A DNA stretch of 64,000 nucleotides, taken from the NCBI GenBank assembly GCA_963667855.2, contig CAXXKI010000013.1, forward strand, positions 1 through 64,000. Reading direction: 5' to 3'. The position numbers and the translations under genes were made by a program. Shown here piece by piece: positions 28,111 to 35,492 of the stretch (its first letter is position 1; each line of letters opens with the position of its first letter). The notes under the pieces were generated by a model that was not told the DNA's origin, did no database searches, and saw nothing but the letters and a program-made list of their open reading frames with translations. Source of the stretch: G963667855 sp963667855 (lineage in GTDB: Bacteria > Planctomycetota > Phycisphaerae > UBA1845).

Positions 28111-28407
28111 TTACTCTATTCTCGAAAAAACCGATTTCGGATCCTTGAGCACGTCCTGAACGGGTACCTCGATTATCCGCTTGCCGTCAAAACGCTCTTT
28201 CTGTTCAACTTCAATACCTACCGCAAAGAGAACCGCGTCGGCCGCCTCGATCTCCGCCGGACTCAGCTCATGTTCAATTCCCATTGCCCCCTGCGTTTCC
28301 ACCCGGATTTCATGCCCCAGCTCTTTTGCTGTTTTCTCCAATTGCTCTGCGGCCATGTACGTGTGAGCAATTCCTGTGGGGCATGCGGTTACCGCTACGA
28401 TTTTCAT
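28111..28407 (-). CDS. PTS system fructose-type IIB component
   Basis: 98 residues. The phosphocysteine is in KIVAVTACPTGIAHTYMAA (C9), the standard IIB-Fru start. It accepts phosphate from IIA and passes it to the sugar held by IIC at the inner membrane. ACGGAG precedes the ATG. It lies between IIC (2 bp upstream) and HPr-EI-IIA, as a separate-chain IIB, as in the E. coli fry/frv-like arrangements. Confidence 0.95.
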   Translation of the reverse strand: MKIVAVTACPTGIAHTYMAAEQLEKTAKELGHEIRVETQGAMGIEHELSPAEIEAADAVLFAVGIEVEQKERFDGKRIIEVPVQDVLKDPKSVFSRIE

Positions 28408-28409
28408 GA

Positions 28410-29450
28410 TTATTTCTCCGTTTTAACGGCCTGTTTCTGGGTTAAACTCTTTACCACGTTGATTGCCAGGGCGGTCGCTACCGTCCCCGCGATAATCGCG
28501 ATTACGTACATTAAACGATTATCCACAACGGGCAGCACGATCGGACCGCCGTGCGGAGCGTGGTCGCCGACACTGCCCAGCATTGCCACTATCGATGCGA
28601 CTATCGATCCGAACATTATACATGGAATAACCCGAAAGGGGTCGGCCGCTGCGAAAGGGATCGCTCCTTCTGTTATACCAATCATACCCATGGCCAGTCC
28701 CGCGTAACCGGCCTCCCGCTCCTCTTCCGACCAGAGCTTACGGCGGATCAGGGTGGCTAATCCCAATCCCAGCGGGGGAGTGCAGATGGCCGCCGCACAG
28801 GCACCCATTACCAGGTAGTTGCCTTCCTTGATCATCGCCGCACCGAAAAAGAAAGCGGCCTTGTTCACCGGTCCGCCCATGTCAAAGGCTATCATAGCTC
28901 CCAGGACCGCCGCCAACACCACGGCGTTGCCCGCGCTCAGTTCTCGCAACCTGTCACCGAGGTTTGCCATCAATGCCGAAAATTGCGGCCCAAGCAAAAG
29001 AAGCATTAACCCGCCGATAATCGACGCCGATATGATTGGGATTATCAAGATTGGCATTACCGGTCGGATATACTTGGGAACCGGTATCTTCTTGATCAGG
29101 TTCACCAGCCAGCCGGCTATCAAGCCGATAAAGATCGCGCCAAGAAATCCCGCGTTGGTTGTACCGGCCAGGTAGCCTCCCACGAAACCCGGCACCAGTC
29201 CAGGGCGTCCGGCGATGGCGTATGATATGTAACCGGCCAATACCGGAAGGAGTAACGAAAAAGCCGCCGTCCCGATATCCAGGATGGTCTTCGCCCATAC
29301 GGGACCGTTCTTAAAATCCGGCCCCTCCGCACCCATCGGCACCACGGCGATGGAAACCGCGATCATTATTCCACCGCAGGCAATAAACGGTATCGCGTGC
29401 GAAACGCCGGTGAGCAGGTGCTGACGGGCCTTCTTGAGCTGTTCAATCAT
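28410..29450 (-). CDS. PTS system fructose-type IIC permease
   Basis: 346 residues with about nine hydrophobic helices. Family motifs include FGAAMIKEGNYLVMGACAAA and the GGPVNKAAFF loop typical of IIC-Fru. It carries a sugar across the inner membrane while it is phosphorylated by IIB. GGGGAG lies before the ATG. First gene of the minus-strand operon; it diverges from the AraC gene with a ~130-bp shared control region. The sugar is unknown; the downstream secreted mannosidase suggests a mannose-containing product. Confidence 0.94.
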   Translation of the reverse strand: MIEQLKKARQHLLTGVSHAIPFIACGGIMIAVSIAVVPMGAEGPDFKNGPVWAKTILDIGTAAFSLLLPVLAGYISYAIAGRPGLVPGFVGGYLAGTTNAGFLGAIFIGLIAGWLVNLIKKIPVPKYIRPVMPILIIPIISASIIGGLMLLLLGPQFSALMANLGDRLRELSAGNAVVLAAVLGAMIAFDMGGPVNKAAFFFGAAMIKEGNYLVMGACAAAICTPPLGLGLATLIRRKLWSEEEREAGYAGLAMGMIGITEGAIPFAAADPFRVIPCIMFGSIVASIVAMLGSVGDHAPHGGPIVLPVVDNRLMYVIAIIAGTVATALAINVVKSLTQKQAVKTEK

Positions 29451-29581
29451 ACCGAGACTCCCCAGAAAAAAGCATGGACTCTTGTACGTTCATTGATCAT
29501 AATATCAGAGGTATAGGCCTTAAAGAGGCTTTTAGTGGCATTAGTTGTACTTATGTGACATTATGCGGGCGGCATAGGGCA

Positions 29582-30436
29582 ATGGCCGAACAAGTGGGAA
29601 TCCTGGCTAAACTGGAGGTTTTTCTAGCGCAACAATCGGTAGAAAAGGTCTACTGCGCTCAGCCGGGAGTCGAACCGCCGCCCCTGGCTTACCTCACCGC
29701 CTTCCCCCGCCTGTCGCTGGTGCTTGAGGGGGTCCATCCCATGTCGCTTTCCAAACCTCGCCGGGCAAAAGAGATCGAACTGCGAAAAGCCCAGGCCCTC
29801 TTCGTACCCTCCAACGTCTGGAACAAACCCGCCTGGACCGGGGCGGGGGAGGTTATGACCTTCCTCTTCGGTAAAAAGCAACTGGGAATAAGCCTGACCG
29901 CCCATACGGGCAGCGGTACAGAGCCGCAGGCTATGGATAAACTGAGCCTGTCCAGACCGCTGGATAAACTCACTACTAACCTGGTAGACGCGCTGACCGC
30001 CTTACCCCAGGCGCCTGATAGAGAAAAGCTGAATTGCAGCGTAGTAGAATCACTGCTGCACGCCATTCTCCTCTACATTGAGCAGGGCGAGCAAAGAACT
30101 CTGCACAAGGCCCACGGAACCTTTGAATCCATCTGCCTGTATATCCAGGAGAATGCTCAAAACCCACTGACCCGGGAAATGGTGGCTGAACACTTTGATC
30201 TCAGCCCCAGCCACGTGTCCCGCCTTTTCAGGAGCGAAGGTTCAATGCGTTTTTCCGAATACGTAAACCTCGTGCGGATCAACCGGGCCAAAGTCATCCT
30301 CACCGGAGGCCGGGCCACAGTGAAAGAGGTAGCCGCCGGTTGCGGATACACCGACGCCGCATACTTCTGCCGGGTCTTCCACCGCTTCACCAGAATGACC
30401 CCAACAGAATACCGCCTCTCAAGACTAGGAGCGTGA
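29582..30436 (+). CDS. AraC-family transcriptional regulator
   Basis: 284 residues from the preferred ATG at 29582 (AGGG just upstream; an in-frame start at 29474 adds 36 residues but would occupy most of the intergenic control region). Residues ~1-150 form a cupin-like sensing domain (LSLVLEGVHPMSLSK, KAQALFVPSNVWNKP). The C-terminal ~100 residues are a double helix-turn-helix (REMVAEHFDLSPSHVSRLF; VKEVAAGCGYTDAAYFCRVF) ending with the family signature RMTPTEYR. Divergent from the PTS/GH38 operon, so it is probably its activator. The stop codon lies in the left arm of the palindrome split by the insertion sequence. Confidence 0.9.
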   Translation: MAEQVGILAKLEVFLAQQSVEKVYCAQPGVEPPPLAYLTAFPRLSLVLEGVHPMSLSKPRRAKEIELRKAQALFVPSNVWNKPAWTGAGEVMTFLFGKKQLGISLTAHTGSGTEPQAMDKLSLSRPLDKLTTNLVDALTALPQAPDREKLNCSVVESLLHAILLYIEQGEQRTLHKAHGTFESICLYIQENAQNPLTREMVAEHFDLSPSHVSRLFRSEGSMRFSEYVNLVRINRAKVILTGGRATVKEVAAGCGYTDAAYFCRVFHRFTRMTPTEYRLSRLGA

Positions 30437-30450
30437 AAAAGGGGACATCA
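30433..30450. repeat. Left part of a palindrome interrupted by the insertion sequence
   Basis: GTGAAAAAGGGGACATCA. Rejoined to 31920-31926 (CTGATTA) this makes a 25-bp arm that is the exact reverse complement of 31949-31973. The last seven bases, GACATCA (30444-30450), are the target-site duplicate. The araC stop codon lies within it. Confidence 0.85.
30444..30450. repeat. Target-site duplication, left copy
   Basis: GACATCA, repeated at 31913-31919 directly after the right end of the insertion sequence. A 9-bp reading (GGACATCAC with ends one base shorter) is equally compatible with the sequence. Confidence 0.8.
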
Positions 30451-31912
30451 CCAATAGTGTTCGGCACGGCAATTGCTTGTAGATTTCTATAACCACGTGT
30501 CGCGCATAGCTTTACATGTCGCGCCACATTTTACTTGCGCATTGCGCGGCTTTGGTTCATACTGTTCATGTATGGCTGGGAAGAAAAAACCGAAAATTCA
30601 AGAGCAGGATCTGCAAGGGTTCAAGCATTTCAAGCTGCTTTTGCCAGTGCTGGACAAGCTTCACGATGCCGCTTGTGCCCGGGATATCGCCGGTAACCGG
30701 AAGCTCCATTACGACCAGTACACGGCCTTGATTCTTCTGTATTTCTTTAACCCTATAGTCACAAGTTTGCGGGGTATCCAACAGGCTGGAGAATTGAAGA
30801 AAGTACAAAGAATCCTTGGTTGTCCTCGAACTTCACTCGGTTCGCTCTCAGAAGCAGCGAGGGTGTTTGATGCCGAGTTGCTTCGCGGAATTATCGGAGA
30901 ACTGGTCGACAAGCTGCCAACTCTCAAGGGCAACAGGGAATTGGAAGACATTCGCGGTATTATTACATTGGTGGACGGTACGGTCCTGTCTGCTCTCCCA
31001 AAGCTTGTGCAGGCGATGTGGAGTAATGCCAAAGGGATGCACGGCATAAAGTTGCACACGCATTTTGAATTGCTTAAAGGCGTACCAACTCATATGGACT
31101 TAACTGACGGCGACGGTAACGAAAGAAGCGTATTGCAGGCGAACCTGTCGCCCGATCGGGTTTACGTTCTGGATCGGGGATACGCCAAGTTTGAGCTCTT
31201 TGCCGATATTCTTAAGGCGAATTCCTCGTTCGTTTGCCGCGTACGCGACAACAGCGTGTTCGATGTTCTGGAAGAACGAGCCTCATCTCCCAACGCCAAA
31301 CCTGGTGAGATTCGACGGGACATGACGATCCGATTTACCGGAGAGCAGGCAGGCAAAACCGGAATGAACAGACCTCTGCGATTAGTAGAGATCGCCAGCG
31401 AACCTCGCCACAAGGTTAAGAAAAACGCCAGAGGTGGCCCTGATCAAGGCGAAGTGCTTCTTGTAGCCACCGACATCATGGACGTAGATCCGGAAGTAAT
31501 AGCCTTGATTTACAAGCATCGCTGGGCCATCGAAACATTCTTCCGTTTTTTTAAACATATTCTGGGGTGCCGACATTTGCTGAGTCACTGCCAGAACGGC
31601 ATCGAAATCCAAACTTACGTGGCGATTATAGCATCTCTACTGATCACTCTGTGGACGGGGCGGAAACCGACCCTTCGCACCTACGAAATGCTTTGTTATT
31701 ACATGAGCGGCTTGGCTGACGAAGAGGAACTGCTTGCTCATATCGAAAAACTCAAACCACAACCCTAAGCTGCGGTTTATCTATAACCAGCCGCCCCTTG
31801 ATGCTGCGCAGATTTTTTCCTTCCATTCCCGATAATGCCTTTAACCTTCATTATAAAGCATTATTTTCATCACCATTCTTCAATACGCAATTGCCGTGCC
31901 GAACACTATTGG
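30451..31912 (+). mobile_element. Complete IS4-family insertion sequence (1462 bp)
   Basis: Bounded by perfect 26-bp terminal inverted repeats, 30451-30476 (begins CCAATAGTGTTCGGCACGGC) and 31887-31912 (ends CCGTGCCGAACACTATTGG), and flanked by GACATCA direct repeats. It holds one intact DDE transposase reading left to right. Both ends, the target duplication and the transposase are intact, so it looks recent and may be active. It has inserted in a long palindrome downstream of the AraC regulator. Confidence 0.93.
30572..31768 (+). CDS. IS4-family DDE transposase
   Basis: 398 residues. Catalytic Asp in ITLVDGTVLSALP, second Asp in VYVLDRGYAKFELF, and the IS4 Y-R-E-K signature in YKHRWAIETFFRFFK with catalytic Glu. 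It cuts and pastes the flanking element. Start at the ATG of MAGKKKPKIQE; upstream in-frame starts reach into the terminal repeat and are less likely. Intact from end to end. Confidence 0.93.
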   Translation: MAGKKKPKIQEQDLQGFKHFKLLLPVLDKLHDAACARDIAGNRKLHYDQYTALILLYFFNPIVTSLRGIQQAGELKKVQRILGCPRTSLGSLSEAARVFDAELLRGIIGELVDKLPTLKGNRELEDIRGIITLVDGTVLSALPKLVQAMWSNAKGMHGIKLHTHFELLKGVPTHMDLTDGDGNERSVLQANLSPDRVYVLDRGYAKFELFADILKANSSFVCRVRDNSVFDVLEERASSPNAKPGEIRRDMTIRFTGEQAGKTGMNRPLRLVEIASEPRHKVKKNARGGPDQGEVLLVATDIMDVDPEVIALIYKHRWAIETFFRFFKHILGCRHLLSHCQNGIEIQTYVAIIASLLITLWTGRKPTLRTYEMLCYYMSGLADEEELLAHIEKLKPQP

Positions 31913-31919
31913 GACATCA

Positions 31920-31973
31920 CTGATTATTGGGTAAACGCAACTATCGCCTAATCAGTGATGTCCCCTTTTTCAC
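31920..31973. repeat. Remainder of the interrupted palindrome
   Basis: Holds the end of the left arm (31920-31926, CTGATTA), a 22-nt loop (31927-31948) and the complete 25-bp right arm (31949-31973, starting TAATCAGTGATGTCCCC and ending TTTTTCAC). Before insertion the whole element was a ~72-bp perfect hairpin just at the araC stop, possibly a bidirectional terminator or REP-like unit. Confidence 0.85.
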
Positions 31974-32010
31974 GACGGAACGCTTACGTGCTCGTTATCG
32001 TAAACCCGTA

Positions 32011-32031
32011 GCTCGAATCAACAGACTCGAC
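32011..32031. repeat. Short palindromic repeat, degenerate copy
   Basis: GCTCGAATC-AACA-GACTCGAC followed by AAAATGTT; one arm mismatch. It is a diverged relative of the 5192 element, sharing the AACA loop and position of the ATG-containing tail. Confidence 0.5.
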
Positions 32032-32066
32032 AAAATGTTCTAAGACCAGCAACCGTAACTCTGTAG

Positions 32067-32085
32067 GTCGAGTCATCGACCCGAC
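32067..32085. repeat. Short palindromic repeat (GTCGGGTC-ATC-GACCCGAC type)
   Basis: GTCGAGTCATCGACCCGAC, one mismatch in an 8-bp stem, preceded by GTAG and followed by GGAATGCAT. Nearly identical in flanks to the copy at 34401. Confidence 0.65.
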
Positions 32086-32150
32086 GGAATGCATACGATT
32101 ACCCACGCTGATACAAACCGGAGGTCAGAGATTAAACAAGCACAGGCCGC

Positions 32151-34229
32151 CTAGCGCGGCCCGGTTAGAAAGCAGTCGATTTTTTCCAAATCACCCGCAT
32201 CCAGCACACCGTTACCATCAAAATCGAATTTCGCGCACTCGCCGGCGACCGATCCGTTACACAACTGGAAATCCGCGAAATCACGCAAATCGTGGATATG
32301 ACCTTCCACCGCCCGCTCCAGCCAGACCATCGTCCAGTATTCCAACCGGGGCAGGGTAAACGCAATATACCGCTTTCCTTCAACCGCATCGAAAGCGTCG
32401 GTATAACTGGTAACCTGAACCGCCTGCCCTCCGTTAACATCCGGGCTGGCATACCATACGTTAAAATCTCCCTCGCCGCCGTTGTAGTACAGCCGAACCG
32501 GTTTATTGAGTATTTCCGTGGGAGCCGTTGACAAGCTGTCCGGGTCGCGCCAAACCGTACTGCCCGCACTTTGCAGGTTAATCAGGTGAGCAATCTCGTA
32601 AGAAGCGGTGCAATCCAGGCTTCCCCTGTATTTTGATATTTTCCAGACCTCGCCCGCAGCGCCGACATAACCGCTGGGGGTGCTGCCACCTGCATCGTAA
32701 TCGATCCGCAGATTCCCGTCGACAATTTCGTCGCGTAACAGGTTTTCATAAGCCACCGCGAAGTTGTAATAATCCAGCAGCCGCTCTTTCGTCGACTCTG
32801 ACATCAGCAGGTTGCGATTGGGATAATACTCATTGCAGAGCATGTTGAGCCCGTCTCCGAGTTCTATATGCCAGCCTCCATGAGCGAAAATCGCGGCGTC
32901 GGCCAGCAATACCGATGGCTCGTTGAACATGCCCGGACTCGAAGAACTGTAGCTCTTCGCCGTGGTATGGTTGACATAGCCCGCGATTACGCTGCTTTTG
33001 GTGGTGTATCCGCGAATCGTGTTCAGGATCATGCCCAGGTCGAAAAACTCGTCCTCCATCGCTCCGTCCCAAAGCTCTGAGTAAACGGCGTCCACGTCAG
33101 CGTTTTGAGCTACCTGGGAAAGCCCGTAGTTGGAAACCGTGTTTACCACTAATCGCCTGTTGGCTCCCAGTTGCCCCCGCATGTAGTTTACGAAACCCGG
33201 ATACTCGTTGGCCAGGTCGAACGGCTCGCCGTCGAAATCGTAAAGCTGACCGCGATCCCCCAGCGTGTCTATATGCCAGCCGTCAAAGAAAATGTTACTG
33301 TAAACCAGTTGGAACTTCTGAGCCATCCAGCTGCGCCAGCCCTGGTTGCCGGGGTTGAACAGGTATAAACGGGGAGTTTCCCAACCGGAGACATTGATCT
33401 CGTGCCGATCCTGCTCTGCCAGGGTGGGCTCCTGCAACTCGCCTGTCGTTGAAACGAACGCTCCCCAGCTTATATCCACATCGCTGTTGGACTGGTAATC
33501 GGCATATGCTCCGAACATGAGGTTGTAAGCCATGGCCGATATGTTGTAAGAATGCCCCAACGCAATCAATTCGTTGAGCTTGGCCTTGGAAACCCACGGG
33601 CTGCGCGCGGCGAGGTCCTGCCAGTAATCGTGGCCGCTACGGTAGGGGATATGGTGCTCGTCCATCCAGTCGTAATATTGAATTACGTTGATTTTGTAAT
33701 CACGCAAGGGATCGATAAGATCGCTCGCCACTGCCGGTTCATTAAACTGAGTTAAAAAACCGTAACGGGGAAATTTCGTCCAATCACTGGAAAAATCAAA
33801 TGCAGTGGAACTGGTTTCGATAACACCACCGCCGCCGATAGACGAACACATAACCTCGGCCAGATACCCCCGATCAGCCGCCGAATCCACCGACAGGTCG
33901 AAGGTCAGTGTCTGAGTATTCCCAGCGGGTAGCGTTACCAGTTGTCGTGGTGGTATCCCCAAAGAATGTCCCAGGTGCGTCGGGTTTACAATAACGTAGC
34001 CTCTCCAGGTCATCCCGGTCTCGTTCTTGAGCCGCACGGAAACGGTAACCGTATCACCACAGTGATACTGAGCTTTATCCGTCCATACATGATCGATAAG
34101 CGGATCGGCCGCTGCCTTCTCACCCCCCCCCGGCAGACAAACAAGAACCGTACCGATCAACGCGAATCGAAATAGAGAATCCCTAACACGTTTTAGAATA
34201 GAAGAAACCAAGGTTAACCCCGTAAGCAT
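32151..34229 (-). CDS. Secreted GH66-like glycosidase (dextranase/cycloisomaltooligosaccharide type) with dockerin-like tail
   Basis: 692 residues. Signal sequence FRFALIGTVLVCLPGGG ending near AAA-DPLIDHVW. An N-terminal beta-sandwich (YHCGDTVTVSVRLKNETG) precedes a TIM barrel. Likely catalytic residues are Asp in FFDGWHIDTLGDRG and Glu in AVYSELWDGAM, the GH66 pattern for alpha-1,6-glucan cleavage. A C-terminal beta domain follows, then a single EF-hand/dockerin-like repeat (KFDFDGNGVLDAGDLEKID). Start is uncertain: ATG 34229 used; a TTG at 34211 after ACGGGG gives a cleaner signal peptide, a TTG at 34307 a longer one. A nine-G run (34123-34131) lies in the signal peptide codons. Confidence 0.82.
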   Translation of the reverse strand: MLTGLTLVSSILKRVRDSLFRFALIGTVLVCLPGGGEKAAADPLIDHVWTDKAQYHCGDTVTVSVRLKNETGMTWRGYVIVNPTHLGHSLGIPPRQLVTLPAGNTQTLTFDLSVDSAADRGYLAEVMCSSIGGGGVIETSSTAFDFSSDWTKFPRYGFLTQFNEPAVASDLIDPLRDYKINVIQYYDWMDEHHIPYRSGHDYWQDLAARSPWVSKAKLNELIALGHSYNISAMAYNLMFGAYADYQSNSDVDISWGAFVSTTGELQEPTLAEQDRHEINVSGWETPRLYLFNPGNQGWRSWMAQKFQLVYSNIFFDGWHIDTLGDRGQLYDFDGEPFDLANEYPGFVNYMRGQLGANRRLVVNTVSNYGLSQVAQNADVDAVYSELWDGAMEDEFFDLGMILNTIRGYTTKSSVIAGYVNHTTAKSYSSSSPGMFNEPSVLLADAAIFAHGGWHIELGDGLNMLCNEYYPNRNLLMSESTKERLLDYYNFAVAYENLLRDEIVDGNLRIDYDAGGSTPSGYVGAAGEVWKISKYRGSLDCTASYEIAHLINLQSAGSTVWRDPDSLSTAPTEILNKPVRLYYNGGEGDFNVWYASPDVNGGQAVQVTSYTDAFDAVEGKRYIAFTLPRLEYWTMVWLERAVEGHIHDLRDFADFQLCNGSVAGECAKFDFDGNGVLDAGDLEKIDCFLTGPR

Positions 34230-34400
34230 GATTATCGGAACCAAAGCCAGACTTAATTTTACCTTACCATAGGTATCGGAATCAACCGCGAGACACTGAT
34301 TTAACAATGAAAGGGCAATTATGCCGCAGAAATGCCGAAGTATCAGGTATTCAGAAAGGGCGAAAGCGTGACATCACATATTCAACGGGCGAAAGCGTAG

Positions 34401-34419
34401 GTCGGGTCATCGACCCGAC
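34401..34419. repeat. Short palindromic repeat (GTCGGGTC-ATC-GACCCGAC)
   Basis: Perfect 8-bp arms with an ATC loop, preceded by CGTAG and followed by GGAATGCATGCG. This is the best-preserved copy of the family in the window. Confidence 0.75.
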
Positions 34420-34578
34420 GGAATGCATGCGTATAAGCGTCAAGTCAACGCCCCGGCCAACTGCGTCGTTCCTATTGGCTCATAGTGAAACAAGAAAAAG
34501 TCAAACCAATTTTGAAGGCAATAACCGAGTCCAACGAAAGCGATCGACGTATGGTTGCCGTTGGTGGAATCAGCTCCA

Positions 34579-34593
34579 TCCGCCAAAGGCGGA
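34579..34593. repeat. Hairpin TCCGCC-AAA-GGCGGA
   Basis: Perfect 6-bp stem with a 3-nt loop, downstream of the hypothetical gene at 34629-35387 on the minus strand. Confidence 0.5.
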
Positions 34594-34608
34594 GCGGCCG
34601 GCCGGCAG

Positions 34609-34626
34609 AAACGCCGTGCGGCGTTT
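34609..34626 (-). terminator. Possible terminator hairpin
   Basis: Perfect 8-bp stem AAACGCCG / CGGCGTTT with a 2-nt loop, starting 3 bp after the stop of the minus-strand gene at 34629. In the minus direction the stem ends in TTT, a short U-tract, so termination is plausible but weak. Confidence 0.45.
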
Positions 34627-34628
34627 CA

Positions 34629-35387
34629 TCATTTCGATTGTCTTTTATTGATTAAAGACTCATTGTACCGGAATTCGTGATAACCAGGAAACCTGTCAAC
34701 TACTTTGAAGCGGGCAGTTCCTCCCCTGGTCTTTGCCTTTTCCAGATCTGCATCGATGGCTTCCGGCAGGTCACCGCGTTCATCACGATATCCAGGAGGC
34801 AAGACTAATACGTTTCGAAACCACGGATACTTGATCGGTCCGAGTTTTTCACGCCATCTTTGAATCGTCGGGGTAATGTCAGGTAGGGCCGCATATACGA
34901 ATTCACCGATATTAAAGCATAACCACCTTTCGAAAGACGTTCCTGGAGGATTCCTGAGTTCTGTACCGTCAACATCGATAAATACTTCATCGTCTTCGTA
35001 TTTATAGGAGTTCTCGTTGGCAAAAAAACTATATGCCGACTCACATCGTTTTCGGAATTCAAGGTGATAGTCAGATCGCCAGTTGCAAAACTCTACTGGA
35101 ATGTAATCCGATGTTGAGTATCTACGTGTACACTCGTATATATCGTTAGTTGGATCTGAGTCTACTGGACTCCATTTACTTGTTAACAAAACCGCTACAC
35201 AGTACTCAAGGTCGTTGAAGATGATCGCCGGGTGTTCGCCGCTTCCGCCTCCCAGTACGAGTTGGCGAGGTTCCGCGTTCTCTCTGCGTTTGTCAAACCG
35301 GAACATGTCTACACATGCAGAGTAAAGTGGTTGATAAACCGGTATACCCATGAAATATCCGACGACGAAATTATAACTAGGGTCCAT
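34629..35387 (-). CDS. Hypothetical cytoplasmic protein
   Basis: 252 residues, no signal peptide. Features: a Trp/Tyr-rich core (NFVVGYFMGIPVYQPLYSA, CFNIGEFVYAALP), acidic segments (YKYEDDEVFIDVDG) and GGGSGEHPAIIFNDLEYC. No family was recognised. The ATG at 35387 is preferred because GAGGAG lies 7 bp upstream; longer starts add residues across a repeat-containing gap. It lies 105 bp after pnkp on the same strand, so it could be cotranscribed with the RNA-repair pair, but a palindrome sits between them. Confidence 0.7.
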   Translation of the reverse strand: MDPSYNFVVGYFMGIPVYQPLYSACVDMFRFDKRRENAEPRQLVLGGGSGEHPAIIFNDLEYCVAVLLTSKWSPVDSDPTNDIYECTRRYSTSDYIPVEFCNWRSDYHLEFRKRCESAYSFFANENSYKYEDDEVFIDVDGTELRNPPGTSFERWLCFNIGEFVYAALPDITPTIQRWREKLGPIKYPWFRNVLVLPPGYRDERGDLPEAIDADLEKAKTRGGTARFKVVDRFPGYHEFRYNESLINKRQSK

Positions 35388-35466
35388 TGAATAACTCCTC
35401 GGTACATTTATCCAGGGTTGGTGTATACCTTCGTTAAGTTTATTCCGCAAGTTTACGCAGGCGTAG

Positions 35467-35485
35467 GTCGCGTCATCGACCCGAC
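35467..35485. repeat. Short palindromic repeat, variant copy
   Basis: GTCGCGTCATCGACCCGAC, with CGTAG before and GCGAAT after. Here the best stem is TCGCGTC / GACGCGA, showing compensatory change relative to the GTCGGGTC copies. It lies between pnkp and the hypothetical gene. Confidence 0.6.
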
Positions 35486-35492
35486 GCGAATA

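Larger units (their letters stand above)
34230..34628. other. Intergenic repeat-rich region
   Basis: About 400 bp without a supported gene. It holds two direct copies of GGGCGAAAGCG (near 34360 and 34387), a short piece of the GACATCAC repeat, the palindrome at 34401, and two strong hairpins at 34579 and 34609. Confidence 0.6.
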
